Shown here: positions 29,606 through 41,100 of the stretch, one piece after another
How positions within the stretch are numbered: the first letter of the stretch is position 1
Layout: each line of letters begins with the position of its first letter
Source: Ascarosepion bandense
Taxonomy: Eukaryota > Mollusca > Cephalopoda > Sepiida > Sepiidae
Direction of reading: 5' to 3'
DNA: 64,000 nt
Assembly (NCBI GenBank): GCA_037127315.1
Contig: JBBBDQ010001269.1
Coordinates: 2,656,210-2,720,209 of the forward strand
The notes under the pieces: model-generated
What the model saw: the letters and a program-made list of their open reading frames with translations, nothing else
Told to the model about the DNA's origin: nothing
The model's database searches: none
Position numbers and translations under genes: made by a program

Positions 29606-30446
29606 GAGAATATTTTTATTCGTTCTCCTTTGATTACATCGGCTGTAGAGTATGAGGTTTAATCGGGTCTGTAAGAAGCACGCGCATACGATTAGCCAAC
29701 GGGCTGCTCTTGATTCGACTGACTTCTGAACTCCAACTATTGTTTGCAAACTGCTAAACTAAACCCTGATTCTACTGCCAAAACTAACTGACTTCAAGAG
29801 GCAACCTCACTGACACCTGCACCTTCGTTGTACCCTGTCACACTTTGTGCGCTGATTTATTTGACCTCCGTCGTCAAAACAAAATCTTGCTTCGCCAGCA
29901 GCATTATTTGACATTTCAAATAACATCCATTTTTCTTTTTCAAATTTTGCAACAAAATGCGAATACACTACTTGTAGAAATTCCACACTGAACCAGAATA
30001 TACAACAGTCAGTCGCCTGTCTTGTAAGGTTTGGTGTGGACTGGGGTCGAGTTGGAAATAAGAATTTCATCAGATATAAGACACGAGACAAGAGTAATGG
30101 GAGGTTGGAAGGATTTTGTCTTAAAGGAAAGAACTTAAATAAGCCCTGGATTTAAACCTTATAATATTATTTTGGGGTCATATGGAGAATTAAATAAAAA
30201 TGTCCGATATAAGGATACTAGTAAAATAAATAAAGGAATTAATGGATCAATGGAAAGGGAGTTAGGAAAATCATAAGAGATACTCTTATAACCGTTAAAC
30301 GGATAATCGTATAGAGATTATAGACAGCGAAGAATCAGAATTAGTTAAACCTTCGAAGTCAGAAGAATTAGAATGGAATGAGTAAATGAAAATATAGTAG
30401 CTAATTGGGTTAAATCTATATTATAGAAATTGGAATGTCTTTATAT
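29606..30446. other. No recognisable feature
   Basis: Mixed-composition sequence. A 94-residue minus-strand frame at 29,807-30,091 shows no domain I recognise. Confidence 0.45.
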
Positions 30447-31131
30447 ATTAGGTTGTCCCAAAAGTTCGTAACCACTTGCGAAATGGGTCTATCTGGTCCA
30501 GTACAATCGAGACAAGCGATGGCTTCAGAAAGGGCAAGAGATACCGTCGATTCCAAAACACGATCGATTTGATAAGAAAGTCATGTTGTGCGTTTGGTGG
30601 AACTTTGAAGGAATCGTGCATTTTGAGTTGGTTCCCATGGTCGTGCCATCAGTGCCAAACTTTAGTGCCCGAAACTTGAGCGGGTCTACGAAAAGTTGAA
30701 GCAAAAGTACCCGGCTCTGATCAACCGAAAGCGCGCTTTGATGGAGCAGCATAATGCCAAACCACACACCGCCAGGAAGACCAAAGACAAGTTTGAAGAG
30801 CTGGACGGCGTTGAGTTACTGTCACATCTAGCCTACAGTCCTGACTGTGCTCAGATTACGGATTTTCCGCTCAATGCCACACTTACTGAAGTGCCGCTGA
30901 TTCGACTAGTTTGATAAAGTCGAGGAAGCGTGTCAAGAATTCTTTGATTTGAAGCCGATGGCAGATCGATGGCAGAAAGTATTGGAAAATTGTGGTCTTT
31001 ATTTTGAGCAAAAACTTTTGATGTTTCTGCGAGTAAAATGTTTCTGCAAGTGTTTTCTGGTAACCTTAGATTACTTGGCGAGTAAAATTTCAATTTTTTG
31101 CAAGTGTTTACGAACGTTTGGGACAATATAA
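30447..31131 (+). pseudogene. Mariner element with both terminal repeats, internally deleted
   Basis: Terminal repeats TTAGGTTGTCCCAAAAGTTC GTAAC (left) and the inverted GTTTACGAACGTTTGGGACA (right, 31,106-31,125) are flanked by TA. The interior keeps the transposase C-terminal half: HVVRLVEL-type sequence, then EKLKQKYPALINRKRALM and NAKPHTARKTKDKFEELDGV (about 30,690-30,815), then FDLKPMADRWQKVLENCGLY F near 30,940-31,005. The N-terminal helix-turn-helix half is missing, the catalytic HDN.KPH motif reads QHNAKPH (aspartate lost) and frames shift. At ~685 bp versus about 1.3 kb for a full mariner, it is a non-autonomous relic, irritans-like by its terminal repeat. Confidence 0.8.
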
Positions 31132-31371
31132 TACCAACATTTATACACTATTTCATTCCACTGATTCAGAAGTTAAATTTATTTTTTATTTTATTATTCT
31201 ATTTCCTTCTTCTAAACATAAGTTAAACCTATCTCTAAGACTATTCGGAGTACGTGTGTAAACTATTATCTTGCAAACTATGTGTGTGCTTCGATGTTTT
31301 TCATTCAATTCAAAACATAGTCCAGAAAATAATATGTCTAAGGCATTATTTCGAGCTTTTCGTTGCTGCAA
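31132..31371. other. No recognisable feature
   Basis: AT-rich spacer. The minus-strand frame here contains NSLRDRFNLCLEEGN, which resembles the CNLCLEEK block of the Penelope-like remnants, so a small fragment of that family on the minus strand is possible near 31,205-31,260. Confidence 0.4.
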
Positions 31372-31585
31372 GTCCTTCGTGGTCGTGCGGTCTAAGACAC
31401 TACAGATCTAATTGACGACTTCCCCCAACGGAGCACAGGTTCAAATCTTCCCGCTAGACGCATATTTTCCTGAAAAAATTTCTCGATTATTCAGGCTGGT
31501 AAATATAAATAAATAATTTATTTAAATATTAAAAAAATGTATATACTCAAATACAATTGGCTGTTAAAATATTTTGAAAAAATAT
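31372..31585 (+). mobile_element. SINE-2 copy
   Basis: The head GTGGTCGTGCGGTCTAAGAC has the best D-arm/A-box match of the family. The B box is degraded to GGTTCAAATCTTCCC. The body TTATTCAGGCTGGTAAATAT and tail match the copies at 3.5 and 17.7 kb. Confidence 0.7.
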
Positions 31586-31589
31586 GTAT

Positions 31590-32545
31590 TTTTTACATCT
31601 AAATGATGACTCCCACCAGCCTTATCTCAAGGAAAATAGTTTACCATCTTATATTAATATCTCGTCTAATCACCTAAAAACTATTTTAAAGCAGATATCC
31701 AATATCGTAATCACTAGAATTAAACGTTTATCATCTAGCGTCAAAATGCTCAATGAAAAATGAAGAAATTACCAACAAGGCCCTTCAAAAGAGCGGATAG
31801 AAAAATAAACGTTTGGAAAGCCAACTATTAACCCTGAACTATCTAATACCAAAAATAAATATAAACATAAATGTAGAAAAAGGAAGGTAATATGGTTTAA
31901 CCCCCCCTACTGTAGACTAATATTAATATAGGAAAATATTTTCTCAAGCTAGTAAATAAACATTTCAATAGCAACAATCCTCTACACAAAATCTTTAATA
32001 GGAACCCATTAAAAATGAGCTATTCCTGAACCCCAAATATGAACGATATTATTAATTCACACAATAATCAGATTCCAAAGAATTTATATAATGCCGATTC
32101 AAAGTCTGGAATTTGTAATGATTATATTTGTAGCTCCGTGAGTATCTGCCCGGTGGAAGGCAAATGTAAATCCACCCAGGTAAACTACGAAGCTCAAATC
32201 TCATCCACCAACAATAGAGCAAATTATATTTGCATATCCGCGGGGGATTTTAAGCAACGTTATTACAATCATAGGTATTCCTTTTCCAATTTAAATCAGA
32301 AATATCAAACAACCCTTTCACGAAGATATTGGAAAATGAAAGAAGAAGGGCTAAACCCCATAGTTAATTGGAAACTGATGTGCTCAGCCCGTACCCCTAG
32401 AAATTTTCACGATAGGTGCAATCTATGTTTAGAGAAAAAAATACAAATATTAAAGTACCCATATCAGCAGCTACTTTTAATTTTACGGAAAGAATTCATT
32501 AGCAAATACCGCCAAAGGTCGAAATTTGTGAATTGTAAATCTTAA
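31590..32545 (+). pseudogene. Penelope-like element, C-terminal region with GIY-YIG endonuclease
   Basis: Blocks in order: SHQPYLKENSLPSYINISSN H (31,605-31,670), RKRKVIWFNPPYC with [17 protein letters not shown] sequence (31,870-31,970), then a 168-residue open frame from 32,039. The open frame has NDIINSHNNQIPKN, a cysteine cluster (CNDYICSSVSICPVEGKC), VNYEAQIS...NYICISAGDFKQRYYNH (GIY-YIG core) and RDFHDRCNLCLEKK-like sequence. The usual YIG glycine reads cysteine. The order matches the GIY-YIG domain of Penelope-like elements. Upstream frames contain stops and the RT is absent, so the copy is 5'-truncated and dead. Confidence 0.7.
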
Positions 32546-33796
32546 GATTTAATTTTTATATTTAATCTATGATTTTAGTAAAATAATTTTTTTTTCAGCT
32601 ACTAAATTTGAAGCCTATACCAAATACTGATCCCAGCCTTATAGATAACTTCCTTCTTTCTTTTTCCTATCTAAATATCTACTATATCTGTAAGAATCTG
32701 TAGACTAAAGTTTTAGTCCCCATTTTTTCCTGCACTTTTATATATATTTTTTTTTCGGGGGGGGGGTGAAGACTCTTATTTCTATTTTCTTGTTCATAAC
32801 TAAATTACTCATTTAACTTCCCTGCGCCTGGTTACAATTATACGTTATTTTATATATATTTATTTTAATCTAATTTATCATATACACATAAAGATTAGTT
32901 TTCGTCAACATTTAACAGGGCCCTTACAATAAAAATAAAATAATTTCCTTCCTTCCTTACTAAGCCGCCTTTACTTTAGTTTCTTAAATTTTTCAAAAAT
33001 GATTAAAATTAAATTTAAGTCGTGAATTGCCAATATCCTTTAGCATTTTAAGTAAATTATGTTCGGAAAGTGTATTTGTGTGTATGTGTGTGTATATATA
33101 TATGTGTGCGTATGTGTTTGTGTGCGTGAATGTGTGTATATGTGTGTGTGTGAATGTGTGTGTTTATATGTGTATGTATACTTGTAGTAATGGATTCTTT
33201 TAAAATTTACCCTTAAAATTAATATTTTTATTTTTATTTTATTTTAAATCTAAAATTTAAGATTTATATTTAATTTAAATTTGTATGTCAAACTTTTTTC
33301 TATAAAATTTGTCACAGTCATTATTTTTAAACTAAAATTGCTTTGGTAAATTTTTTCAATGTTTTTTTAACACTGATGATAGTAATTTTTTTCTTTTTTT
33401 CTTTTCTTAGCTTACTTCCCTGTCAATCACCCCTTCCCCCTTTTTCTTTTTCCTTTTTCCTTTCTTTTCTTTTTCTTTTTTCCTTTGCCTTTCGTTGTGC
33501 CTCCCATTTCTATTCGTCTAGACATGGCTAAATTACAACTTTTAAGCTCTCAACTCTGATAAGGGACTAAGGTGTCTTTTAAACATAGGTATCTATCTGC
33601 TTTCCTGTTTACTTCTTTAAGTTCAAAAACTATTAATCCCACCCCATTTTATTTTCCTGTAGATGGAAAGTTTTATGGACTCCTGTAGGTATAGAATCTT
33701 TTGTCATTTGAATTTGTTTAAATAAAAATTTGTTGGTGAAGACCCGAGGATGTCCCCGTAGAAACGGCAATTCAACGACTAAATTTTGTTTTATTT

Positions 33797-33803
<7 letters not shown>
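32546..33803. other. No gene; low-complexity stretches
   Basis: AT-rich, with a G run at 32,757-32,766, TG-rich sequence at 33,075-33,175 and T/C-rich sequence at 33,390-33,490. GGTGAAGACCCGAGGATGTC CCCGTAGAAACGG at 33,735-33,767 resembles the hairpin-type ends of other repeats here but has a poor stem. Confidence 0.45.
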
Positions 33804-33835
<32 letters not shown>

Positions 33836-34131
33836 TATTTCCTTTAAACATCTTTTATTGAATCCGGTTGAAAGGATGATTTAATCAATATTTTAATGAG
33901 TTTCTCTAGCATTATAATATTTTTCGTTTTTCAGGACTTAAAGAATATAAAAATATTCCATAGTTTTTATTGTTCCGTGCGCTTTCGGTTAGTGTTTTAG
34001 CGATTCTCAAGGGTGTTGCATTAATTATATTCATTTTCAATATGTTTTAATGTGTGAATATTCTTTAAAGAGTATCACAAGCGTGATATGCGTGCCTTGG
34101 TTAGCATGATGGTCTCTTCCATTTTCAGAAA

Positions 34132-34200
<69 letters not shown>
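33804..34200. repeat. (TA)n microsatellites and spacer
   Basis: TA tracts at 33,804-33,832 and 34,134-34,196 (the second with a central CACA interruption), separated by unrecognised sequence. Confidence 0.85.
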
Positions 34201-34201
<1 letters not shown>

Positions 34202-34960
34202 ATACTTTAATCCAAGCGGAAAAAGCAGGAAGGTAAATTCCAAAAACCCAATACTAATTAATATTAAAATTTTATTTTAACATTAAAAAATAATACAGGA
34301 AGAGAGCTCCATGTAATAAAATATTACAGAGCAAATATAAATTAAATAGGATTTATTCAAAGATGTTGTATGTACATTTCGACATGAAATCCCCACAGGG
34401 CATAAGGCATCACCTCAGCAACGAAAAAAATCCTTTCTGAAACTGGAGAAAAATCAGTCTATTTTTCCTTTTTAACTCATAAATAGATTTGAAAAAAAAG
34501 TTTAAAAAGAAAGAAAAAGAAAAAGAAAAAGATAAAATAAAAAAATAAAATAAAATAAACAAGAAAAGAAAAATTGGCATCGTCTGGGTTCGCAAAAAAG
34601 AAAGAGAATTGTAACGTAAATAGAACAGACGGTGTGTTGAATTGAGATTAGGTTAAGCAAAACGGAAAAAAGGTGGGAGGTAAGAGAGATAAAAGAAGGG
34701 AGGGAAAAAGAAAAGAAAGAAAAAACAATTTTTATATATTACAGACGCTCGACATATTCAAAGACCTAACTTCCCAAAAGCGTTGAAGTATTAGAAAAAG
34801 GCCTTTTACTTAAAAAGGTATATTTGTTTTTAAAAGGAATAAAAAGATATAGGACTTAAAATATATATTTTTTAAAAATTAGGTCATTTAATTTAAACTA
34901 AATAAAGATACCGCTAGGTATGAACCAAAAAAAAAAAATTTCATTTACAATTATACATAC
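34201..34960. other. No gene; A-rich sequence
   Basis: (AAAAG)n-type stretches at 34,490-34,570. Minus sequence around 34,370-34,425 reads GCTGAGGTGATGCC...GTCGAAATG, another repeat-end-like hairpin. No coding block recognised. Confidence 0.45.
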
Positions 34961-35174
34961 AGAGATGTGTACACACATACATACACACACATTTTTACAA
35001 TTATAAATACATATATACATACATATACACAGACACACATACATTCAATTACATACACACATATATACGAATATACACATACATGCGCATCCACATATAT
35101 ATATATACATATACAAAAAATCAACACACACATTATATATGTACACACACATATATGTATACATATACACACAT

Positions 35175-35209
<35 letters not shown>

Positions 35210-35350
35210 CATATACATATGCACACATACACACATACATATAAAAATATATAAAAAATTTAATGAATATTATGAAGGGAAATATAAGTAGAGTATTTAA
35301 ATAGCTAAAAAAAGTTATACACATAAATACCTATGTACACATACACACAC
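34961..35350. repeat. CA/TA-rich low-complexity region
   Basis: Long imperfect (ACAT)n/(CA)n/(TA)n. Open frames on both strands code only His/Thr/Tyr/Ile or Val/Cys/Tyr runs and are artefacts of the repeat. Confidence 0.9.
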
Positions 35351-35374
35351 ATACATATACATTTTTTTTTTTTT

Positions 35375-35935
35375 TTTTAATCATCTCACCCCAAGCAAGG
35401 CATTCCACTGCCACTATTGCGCATGGGGCTACATAGGGGAAGGTAAAGAGAAAGAGTGGATAGACATAGGGAATGTCAGGAGAAAGGTGATAGATGAGTA
35501 AGGATAGCGAGGATGAGTGTCGGGCAGATGGGAAGAGTGTTTGATAGAATGGGAGCAGGTTAGTGTGTTAGGAGGTGTCTATTGACCTTACATTTAAACT
35601 CCTGGAGATTGTAGCCGTCGGGGAAGCAATCGTTTGGAAGAGAATTCCACAGTCGGGAAGTGCGAGGAAAGAAACTGTTGGAGTAGAAGTTACGGCTGCA
35701 TTTTATCGGTTTCACTGTAAAAGGGTGGGATCTAGTTGCTAATCTAGTATCTCCCTGATTCCATAAGAACCCAAATAGGTTTGTACGCCGATGACACCAC
35801 AGTTTACTCTCGCCTCCTACAAAAATCTGGTATAGGCGTCAAAGCTAAACTCGCAGCCGAGATTGAAAAAGACCTCCAATCCATATTGGACTGGGGTAAG
35901 AAATGGCTAGTAAATTTTAATGCTTCTAAAAACAT
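35375..35935. pseudogene. CR1/Jockey-like LINE, 3' end on minus and RT segment on plus (inverted)
   Basis: Bases 35,375-35,755 on the minus strand give the LINE end (RLATRSHPFTVKPIKC-like, FYSNSFFPRTSRLWNSLP, CFPDGYNLQEFKCKVN-like, then 3' UTR and a poly-T run at 35,361-35,379, i.e. a poly-A tail on minus). Bases 35,775-35,930 on the plus strand encode FVRR.YADDTTVYSRLLQKSG to KDLQSILDWGKKWLVNFNAS K, the RT YADD region of the same family. The upstream part of the element is thus inverted against its 3' part, as in twin-primed LINE insertions. Confidence 0.7.
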
Positions 35936-36061
35936 ATATACATATAAACATATACACACAGATATATACAAATATACACATACATACACACAAACATACT
36001 CATATACAGAAAAAAAAAATTAAAAAGGAAAAAGAAAAATTTAAAATTAAAAAATTAAAAT

Positions 36062-36332
36062 TTAAAATTTAAAATCTGCCCTATGATGGCACTTATTGAT
36101 GAATTCCTTTCTAAGATTCAAAAGTAAGTCCTGATGAGGATACTTCAAAATCAGAATCTTCTCCAATAGACATAGACGGCACCTATCACGAAAATTTTTA
36201 GGGGAAGAGGCTGAGCCTATTAGTTTCCAGCTAATTACATGGTCCTGCCCTTCCTCCTTCATTTTCCAGAATCTACGTGATAATGCCGTCTGGAATCGTT
36301 GGTTAGGGATCGAAAACGAGTACCTGTGGTTG

Positions 36333-36337
<5 letters not shown>
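36062..36337 (-). pseudogene. Penelope-like GIY-YIG C-terminal fragment
   Basis: The minus strand reads [28 protein letters not shown], then [38 protein letters not shown] and KEFINKCHH. It corresponds residue by residue to 32,260-32,530 of the plus-strand remnant, with differences at roughly a third of positions. Only the end of the nuclease domain remains. Confidence 0.7.
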
Positions 36338-36376
<39 letters not shown>

Positions 36377-36383
36377 ATTGTAA

Positions 36384-36417
<34 letters not shown>

Positions 36418-36478
36418 AAAAAAATATATATAAATGTATATATATATATATATAAAAAAGGAGAAAGAAAGATATAAA

Positions 36479-36528
<50 letters not shown>

Positions 36529-36530
36529 AA
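36338..36530. repeat. Compound (TA)n region with duplicated AAAGAAAAAAGGAGAAAGAA units
   Basis: Three TA tracts alternate with AAAGAAAA/GGAGAAAGAAAG segments (about 36,415-36,425, 36,457-36,475, 36,525-36,550). Confidence 0.9.
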
Positions 36531-36772
36531 AAAAGGAGAAAGAAAGAAAGAAAACTTTCAAGCCGTCAACAATAATAATAGTAGAGGGCAACTATTTATC
36601 TAATAAAAACGAAGATTGATAAATATGTTTGATATTGAGAACAAATTTTACCGGTCATTGACCGCAAATTTGGTTAATTTGGTCGTTGGCCATTTTTGTT
36701 TGGTCGAAGATATAGAATAAATACACTCAGAGTGTTTTCTCTGTTGCAATGAGCGGAAGTCATCTTATAATG

Positions 36773-36820
<48 letters not shown>

Positions 36821-36860
36821 GAGATTTTATATATTATATATACATATTATTATGTTTTAC

Positions 36861-36894
<34 letters not shown>

Positions 36895-36904
36895 TTCTTG
36901 CTAT
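36531..36904. repeat. Spacer with (TA)n and (TTA)n tracts
   Basis: TA tract at 36,778-36,813 and TTA tract at 36,863-36,894. The rest is unrecognised. Confidence 0.8.
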
Positions 36905-37016
36905 AATAACAGCATACTGCAACTCATAAGCTAACAAGTTTCGGTGTTCAGTGCACCATTATCAGGTAGGTGCATTGAGCATCGAAACATGATAGCTTCA
37001 GTGTTGCAGTATACTA
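36905..37016. repeat. Imperfect ~110-bp palindrome with hairpin-end motif
   Basis: Arms 36,905-36,957 and 36,966-37,016 share AATAACAGCATACTGCAAC / GTTGCAGTATACTATTATT and TTTCGGTGTTCAGTGCACC / TGCATTGAGCATCGAAA. Each arm carries a CTGATAA...CGAAAC frame reminiscent of a degraded hammerhead. No coding content. Confidence 0.65.
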
Positions 37017-37352
37017 TTATTACTACAATAATAGTAGGTATATATTTATATATGCTCTACAACTGTATTGGGCACTTTATAAAGAATATATATTAAAATG
37101 TGGAATATATATCCATTAGTTTATCTATTACATAAATCCATTTATATGAATTTATATCGCATTTTTTTCAATATATATATATTGTTGTAGAATAGTTTTA
37201 GCACTGAAGGGTATAATCGTACTATGTCGGTTGCTAATCGACTTAAAGTACCCAAAATGTTAGGAACTTGGTAATCTTCCACTGAAAGTTGACTCCTTAG
37301 TATTCGGCTAACTGCCGACTGATATCAACTGCCTAATTCTCCAATAGATCTC
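37017..37352. other. No recognisable feature (left flank of the LINE array)
   Basis: AT-rich sequence with a short TA tract near 37,175. No element end recognised before the AGAACTT repeats at 37,353. Confidence 0.5.
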
Positions 37353-37419
37353 TAAAGAACTTCTATGAACTTCCCAAGAACTACTTAAGAACTTCATTAT
37401 TTATTGTACTGAAGTACAA
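37353..37419 (-). promoter_or_regulatory. LINE 3' end: stem-loop, AATAAA and tail repeats (copy 1)
   Basis: TTGTAC/GTACAA with a 4-base loop (37,404-37,419) forms a perfect 6-bp hairpin. AATAAATAATGAAG on the minus strand follows, then four AGTTCTT-type units. In LINEs that need a defined 3' end, a 3' stem-loop with a short tandem tail is what the RT recognises; that role is inferred here. Same structure at 44,727-44,742, 52,089-52,104 and 59,457-59,473. Confidence 0.65.
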
Positions 37420-38137
37420 ATGTGGCACAAGGCCTAATACGGGGATGGGGAAGGCTGGTCATCAACTGTCCTATATTTAACTTAGCTATTCACTTTCGTT
37501 GACCCTGACACGCTAACAATAACCTTTCACCATAAAACCACATTTTTACTTACCATTCTTACCACGTCCACCATAATACCTCAGGTTCTCTATGTAGTCC
37601 TACTTAACTCCCATATGTACAATGTTCAGTGGAGGGCATGGGCAGAAATAACAACATTTAAAATCCCCAATGATTTTATACAATGAAAATAAGCTATGTA
37701 CAAGAAACTAAACAAAATCATATTAGTAATAAAAGCCCCCCACTACTCTAATATTGTGACAGCAAAATCACTTCCCCGGACGAAATATAATGCGTGGCTT
37801 TAGAAGTATAATACCATATATCCGATCAGCAATTACTCACACAATCACTCACACATGTAAACATCATAACAAAAACGAAAAGCACACTTGAAAAATAACG
37901 AAAGACGACACGCATCCACCGGAGAACTAACATTGTTGAACACCTAAAGTGGGAAGGGATGGGGGATTAAACTAAAGAAAAATAGGGGACGAAAAAGAAA
38001 AAGGGGGCCAATGAGCAATCATAACCTAGCTAAGTTAACAATGAAGCAAAAAAACAGAAAAAATCAAAGTTTCCCTACACTAACCTAACAGGGACGGGGT
38101 GCACATGTTCAGCCCAGCACACCCAATATCCTGATGC

Positions 38138-41100
38138 CTAACCAGCATCAAACAACCACTCCAGGTCAGCACCTTTCACTCGACAGAATCGCGCAAGACT
38201 CACCCACCTTTTGCCAAATTCAGATGGAGTGAGTCGTTTCCTTTCCGTCCTGATCTTGACTTTAAGCTGATGCTTAAAGAACAAGATCAGTTGGGAAGAG
38301 GTAAACTTCTCATCACCATAGAATTCCTTCTGTCGCGTCGTCCAAATCACGATTCGCATAACACCTAGTAAGCAAAAGAGCACATAGTGCTCAGCCCTAG
38401 ATAACGGAGGTACGACATTGCTACAAACAGAACTAGCCTCAAGGACAAAGAACTTTCCACGCAGCATACGAACCATGAGGTCTTCAAGAAACTTACACAA
38501 CGGAGCAACAACACTGCAGTGGAAGAAGGCATGATCGACGGTTTCCGTCGTCAGCCCACAACGCACGCAGGTTGATTTTGGTGTTAGGCCCGCTGCATGA
38601 AGCCTCTTGCCTACCCAGAGAGCCTTTCGAATCATCAGCCAGGTGAGTGATGCCTCATCGTTAGTGAGACATTTCAACCCAGGCGCCCAAGGCCATATGG
38701 AGCGAGCCTCCCGCTTCGTAAGCCCGAGCTCGCCAATCAGTTCATCTTGAACGGCCCCCCCTAACTAAAACCCGATATAATGCCCTAAGAGACAACGATT
38801 GGGCGTTGGAGAGGCCATCCGTAGCCCGCAAGAGAAACTGGAGAGCCAAACGACATTCTTTATAGAAGGAGCACTCGCCACGAGGAGTACGGCCGGCCTC
38901 CTCCTCCGACAAATGCACACTTCTCAGGGATGGAAAGTTTTTATGGACGTCCTCTTGAACGAGGGCGCCGTTCTCATCCTCCAGCATACACATTCGATCC
39001 AGGAATCTAATGCGAAGCGTGTGTTGACGAATCTCAACGCTAGGCATGCCCAGACCGCCCTCAGATGGATGCAGGCAACAGATCTCGCGACGTACCTTGG
39101 GAGACTTGCCTTCTCCCCAAAGGAAGGAGAACAAGAACTGAATTAAACCCAAACGAATGGCACACGGGAGAGGAAGTACCGAGAGTCGGTAAAGGAGAAT
39201 CGGGTAGATGTGCGAGGCACATACTTCCGCCCTCCCCTTTAAGGAGAGCCTCCTCCGAGTCCACAGACGAACTGCGCCCTCGGCCTTCTCTCGAACCTCC
39301 GACCAATTCATTTCCAACTGGAGATCCGGACCGAAAAAGACGCCGAGAATCTTGATCGGCCCGTCCGTCCAGAGGAAAGGTCCGGGAAGAGAAACTCCCT
39401 TCCACGCACCCAATCGCAAGCCAACAGACTTATCGCGATTGATCTTGGCCCCTGTCACCGTCTCATAGCATCTGATTTCTTTGCTGACTTCGTCAATCTC
39501 GGCTTTGCTCGACACAAAAACCGAAACGTCGTCAGCATAGGCGGAGTACCTGGCCGAGGTGGTAGCACCAGGTACGGAAATTCCGCGAAGGACCGGATTC
39601 GCCTTTAACTTGCGAAGGAATGGCTCCAACGCAAGAACGTACAGCAAAGGCGAAAGTGGACAACCTTGACGAATGGAGCGAGATAAAGTGAAGGGCTTCG
39701 ATCTTACCCCATTCACTTCCACCAGCGCACCGGGGGACTCATACAGCAGTCGGATCCAGGAGCGAAAGTACGGCCCGAAACCGGCGGCGGAAAGGACAGA
39801 CTCCAAGAAACGATGGTCAACCCTATCGAAAGCCTTGGACTGATCCAAATTGATCAGCGCGGCTTCGGTGTCGGTTTTCTCGATGATCAGGCGTACCAAA
39901 TGAAGGTTGTCCTGAATAGTCCTGCCCTTCACAGCACAAGTCTGCTCGGGGCCAATCAGACTAGAGAGGACAGCCTGCAAACGGCCGGCCAAGATCTTGG
40001 CAAAAATCTTTAAGTCAGTATTTAACATCGTTAAAGGCCGATAATTATCTATGCCACCCCCACCGCTCTTGCTCTTGCGAAGCAACTTGATTACACCCCT
40101 GGTGAAGCGTCGAGGTATAGACCCCTGCCTCATCCAGTTGTTATAAACAAGAGCCAGCAGAGGAACAAGAACGGACGACTGCCTCAAGTACAGTTCGTAG
40201 GGAAGACCATCCAAACCTGGAGTTTTGTCCCGGCCAACCAATTTCAGCGCGTCCCAGATTTCCGACTCTGTTATGGGCCCCTCGCACCTAGCCGCTTCAG
40301 CCGCCTCGAGGCGGGGAAAGTCAGCCAAATAGGTGTCGAACTGAGCAGAGCTCAGACCGGGCTCCCTGGTGAAAAGATCCTGGAAGTAATCCCGAAAAGC
40401 TCCACATATACCCACGTCTGTAGTCACGGTACGACCATCCGTCAATGTGATGTCCTTGATATGCCGATTGGCTGCTTGCCTAGCTTCCTCTGCACGCAAT
40501 TCTGCGGCCATATTCGTTGCCTCAGAAGACATTCTTTTTAACCTAGCCCTAACTACCAGAGCTTGATCCTTCTTGATAGCCAAGGAGGCCAGCTCGGCCC
40601 TAGCTAAGGCTACGTCCCCACTATTACGGGATTTAACTGCCCGATCAACTTTTTTCTCTAACGTCGATTGCGCCGCTAAATTAGCTAAGTTGAGCCGACG
40701 GCTATAGTCGGCAGCAAACGACCTAATTTTGGATTTAAGTGTATCCCACCACTTATTCCCAACCACAGCCCCCGTCAGTTCCCGCTTTAGTGTTAGTAAA
40801 AGCTGGTGCTGGAAATCTTGGCTATCAAATAATGACGCGTTCAATTTCCAGTAGCCAGCCAACTTAACCTTAGGCTTATCTAAGTTTACACGAACCCGGA
40901 CGAGCCTATGATCCGTGTAAACTATCGAATGGAAACTTGGACAACCTAAGAGCCCTACGTCGACTCTCCTAACTAGGACTCGGTCGAGGTAGCTTGCGCG
41001 TACCTTCGAATCCGAGCTGCCCCTATTAGTCCAAGTCCACACTACCTCCCGGGGGTGTTCATTTCGGTATTTATCGACAAGATCATTCCTGTCGATAAAT

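Noticed and set aside
34951..35254. Overlapping ~95-aa frames on both strands
   Set aside because: Pure translation of CA/TA repeats (His-Thr-Tyr or Val-Cys-Tyr runs).
39065..39355. Open plus-strand frames of 60-115 aa repeated in all four LINE copies (also near 46,387, 53,749, 61,119 and others)
   Set aside because: They lie antisense inside ORF2 or ORF1 and recur only because the copies are near-identical. No motif and no independent start context.
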